DNA of 64,000 bases. Origin: Capsulimonas corticalis. Lineage in GTDB: Bacteria; Armatimonadota; Armatimonadia; Armatimonadales; Capsulimonadaceae. The stretch is from contig NZ_AP025739.1 of assembly GCF_003574315.2 (NCBI RefSeq), positions 4,898,001 through 4,962,000 of the forward strand. Reading direction: 5' to 3'. Of this stretch, positions 62,416-64,000 are shown piece after piece. Position 1 is the stretch's first letter; each line of letters begins with the position of its first letter. Under the pieces are notes generated by a model that saw nothing but the letters and a program-made list of their open reading frames with translations, did not search any database and was not told where the DNA came from. A program made the position numbers and the translations under genes.

Positions 62416-62780
62416 TCACGATTCTCCAATAATTCGGCCAGCTTCTTCGGCGCAACCGTGCGATAGGCGTCGGCGACGATCTTCGCGATTTCGTCCCAGT
62501 CGACCGGGATGTCCAGCCATACGCCTATCCATCCTCGGCAGCCGACATAGGGAGGCGAGAAGAAACGCGTCGGCTCCGCCTGCACCATTGCGTCCTGCGC
62601 GCCCATGGGCGCGGCGCACCAGAATGCGACGCGATCGTCGTGATGGTGATCCGCATACATCATAAACATCTTCTTGTCGCGTATGAACCATGCCGCTTCC
62701 CCATGGCTGGGGCGCTCGTTGGTTTCCGGCAGCGATAAACATAGTCGCCGCAGCAGATCGAGGGGATTATTCGCTTGCAT
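62412..62780 (-). CDS. MmcQ/YjbR-family protein
   Basis: This encodes 122 residues, the usual family length. It matches the YjbR plan: an N-terminal helix (LRRLCLSLPETNERPSHGEAAWFIRDKKMFMMYAD), then DDRVAFWCAAP, RFFSPPYVGCRGWIGVWLD and the C-terminal helix ending VAPKKLAELL. Proteins of this double-wing fold are thought to bind DNA, but no function is firmly known. It is probably co-transcribed with the prenyltransferase-fold gene. Confidence 0.88.
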   Translation of the reverse strand: MQANNPLDLLRRLCLSLPETNERPSHGEAAWFIRDKKMFMMYADHHHDDRVAFWCAAPMGAQDAMVQAEPTRFFSPPYVGCRGWIGVWLDIPVDWDEIAKIVADAYRTVAPKKLAELLENRE

Positions 62781-62850
62781 ATTGATATTGTATCATCAAT
62801 ATCGCCAGGATGGGGGAAGCCGGATCTTCAGGATTTTCGCGCTGTACGAT

Positions 62851-63519
62851 TTATTGCAGACCGCCGTTGTCGCGCAGAGTCGCCGCGACGATATCATGGG
62901 CTTTCGCGACCGCCATTTTGAGCGGCGTATCGCCATTCGCGAGGCGCGCGTTGGGGTTGGCGCCGTGCTCCAGCAGCAGCCTGGCGATGTCGGGCAGATC
63001 GTTCGCGGCGCAGTAGTGCAGGGGAGACCAATCGCTTCCGTCGCTAGCCGCCTCCACGTTGGCGCCGCGCTCGATGAGCATCCGGGCGATCTCGGCTTTG
63101 CCGCGCGCGAGCGCGCTTTGCAGCGGCGTCACCCGGAATCCACCCGAGACGGCGTTGATGTCCGCGTCGTGTTCGATGAGGAGCTACGCGGCGCCCGGAT
63201 GTCCGAAGAAGCAGGCGAGATGCAGGGGAAGCCAGCCGTCGGGGGATGTCTGGTGGATGATGTTTGGATCTTGTTCGATCTCGCGTGTTATGACCGATGA
63301 CGTTCCCACTGCCGCTGCTTCCCAGATATCCGTCGGCGGTCGGCGCTGGATCAGTTCCTGGACGATCGCGTCCTGGCCCTGGTAGACGGCGGACACGAGT
63401 GGGGTAACGCCGTCTGAGTTTCGAGCGTCCGAGGCGGACGGATCGCCGTCTAATAGCGCCTGGACACGGGAAAGATCGCCGCCGCGAATGGCGTTAAAGA
63501 TGTCGTGGGATTGGGGCAT
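62851..63519 (-). pseudogene. Ankyrin-repeat gene with an in-frame amber codon
   Basis: From ATG 63519 (after GAGGAGA) the frame reads about 111 residues, meets TAG at 63186-63184, and continues in the same frame for a further 111 residues to 62851. Read through, the product is one ankyrin protein: LVSAVYQGQDAIVQELIQRRP, LPLHLACFFGHPGAA-stop-LLIEHDADINAV, ALARGKAEIARMLIERGANVEAA, DLPDIARLLLEHGANPNARL. The stop falls at a variable position between conserved parts of one repeat, so a single C-to-T change of a CAG codon could explain it. It may be a true nonsense mutation, a sequencing error, or a split gene: GTG 63132 could restart the second half. Confidence 0.75.
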
Positions 63520-63533
63520 CGTGATTTCTCCTC

Positions 63534-64000
63534 TCAATCCCTGCTCGCCCAATCCATCAGCTCGCGCACCAGGACTTTGATCGCGCCGGTCACTTCGGGT
63601 TTGGCGAAGGGCAGATCGGCGAGCAAGGCGGGGATATCGCCCGTGGACGGAGACGGGGAGGGCGGCGCGGTTTCGCCGCCGTCGGCGACCCATTCGACGA
63701 TGTCTTTGACGAGGGGTTTGCAGGTTCCGCAGCCGGTGCCGGCGCGGGTGGCGGCCTGGACGGATTCCAGAGTGCGGCAGCCGCCTTCGACGCATTTGCG
63801 GATGTCGCGTTTGGTGACGCCGATGCAGTTGCAGACCTTCACCGCGTCGGGCATCTCCAGCAGCTTGTTCTTCGCGGACGCGGCGGCGGGCGGGGCGCTG
63901 TCGAACAGCAGCTCGCGGCGCAGTTCGGAGAGCGGGGAGGCGTGGTCAAACGCCTGGATCAACGCCGACGCTTTCTCCGTATCGCCGAGCATAATCGCGC
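63534..64000 (-). CDS. NirB-like oxidoreductase, C-terminal part with BFD [2Fe-2S] domain (5' end outside window)
   Basis: The frame is open to the window edge and ends at 63534, giving about 155 residues. The start MLGDTEKASALIQAFDHASPLSELRRELLFD is the usual end of a FAD-dependent NADH-type domain of nitrite or nitrate reductases. After a linker, the BFD-like iron-sulphur motif is VCNCIGVTKRDIRKCVEGG and GTGCGTCKPLVKDIV, with four cysteines as CNC and CGTC. A Pro/Ser-rich linker and a short helical tail follow. It probably belongs to a nitrite reductase large subunit or an assimilatory nitrate reductase electron-transfer subunit. It lies 14 bases upstream of the broken ankyrin gene. Confidence 0.85.
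   Translation of the reverse strand, partial: AIMLGDTEKASALIQAFDHASPLSELRRELLFDSAPPAAASAKNKLLEMPDAVKVCNCIGVTKRDIRKCVEGGCRTLESVQAATRAGTGCGTCKPLVKDIVEWVADGGETAPPSPSPSTGDIPALLADLPFAKPEVTGAIKVLVRELMDWASRD

Overview
This window (about 60% GC by eye, many long antisense shadow ORFs) looks like a chromosomal segment of a soil- or plant-associated member of the Armatimonadota, close to Capsulimonas. That assignment is inferred from the gene mix: a prepilin-like DUF1559 protein with an H-X9-DG tail, many large secreted proteins with putative Ig repeats, GH116 enzymes, LacI and AraC regulators beside sugar genes, and an N-type ATPase. There is no rRNA gene to confirm it. I saw no tRNA, CRISPR array, transposase or phage gene.

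Region 1 (1-31777, all plus strand) is a polysaccharide-utilisation region. It holds two paralogues of an unrecognised probable TIM-barrel glycosidase (one cut by the window start, one with a PA14 domain), a CBM9-like/glycosidase protein, a beta-helix protein and an SGNH hydrolase that share a nearly identical 1.8 kb 3' half, a cytoplasmic glycosidase-like protein, a sodium:solute symporter, a cytoplasmic GH116 enzyme, an ankyrin protein, a secreted GH116 enzyme with two discoidin-like domains, two tandem AraC regulators (one fused to a LamG-like domain), a DUF1559 pseudopilin, a GH71/99-like protein with fascin-like repeats and an exported protein of unknown function. Two 145 bp elements with 13 bp terminal inverted repeats follow the two genes with duplicated 3' halves.

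Region 2 (31814-41110) has a LacI regulator divergent from an ADP-ribosylglycohydrolase gene whose promoter carries a LacI-type palindrome, a cupin gene behind three phased TGTTCACG repeats, an M3 peptidase, and a minus-strand secreted beta-helix/malectin protein read from a strong promoter with a leader of about 280 nt.

Region 3 (41474-50332, minus strand) is a complete N-type F-ATPase operon in the order atpDCQRBEFAG, preceded by two paralogous glycine-rich membrane stress proteins and a zinc alcohol dehydrogenase. A Na+ pump and a Na+ symporter in one window suggest, but do not prove, a sodium economy.

Region 4 (50526-61455, plus strand) is a signalling block: a possible winged-helix protein, a PAS-GAF NarL-type histidine kinase and its response regulator, a double UspA protein, a small Cys-pair protein, a D-2-hydroxyacid dehydrogenase, a small conserved-looking protein, a PAS-PAS-PP2C phosphatase, and a coupled trio of an unknown 146-residue protein, a double-domain KaiC-like ATPase and a PAS-PP2C phosphatase.

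Region 5 (61480-64000, minus strand) has a prenyltransferase-fold protein, a YjbR protein, an ankyrin gene broken by an in-frame amber codon, and the C-terminal end of a NirB-like protein with a BFD [2Fe-2S] domain that runs off the window.
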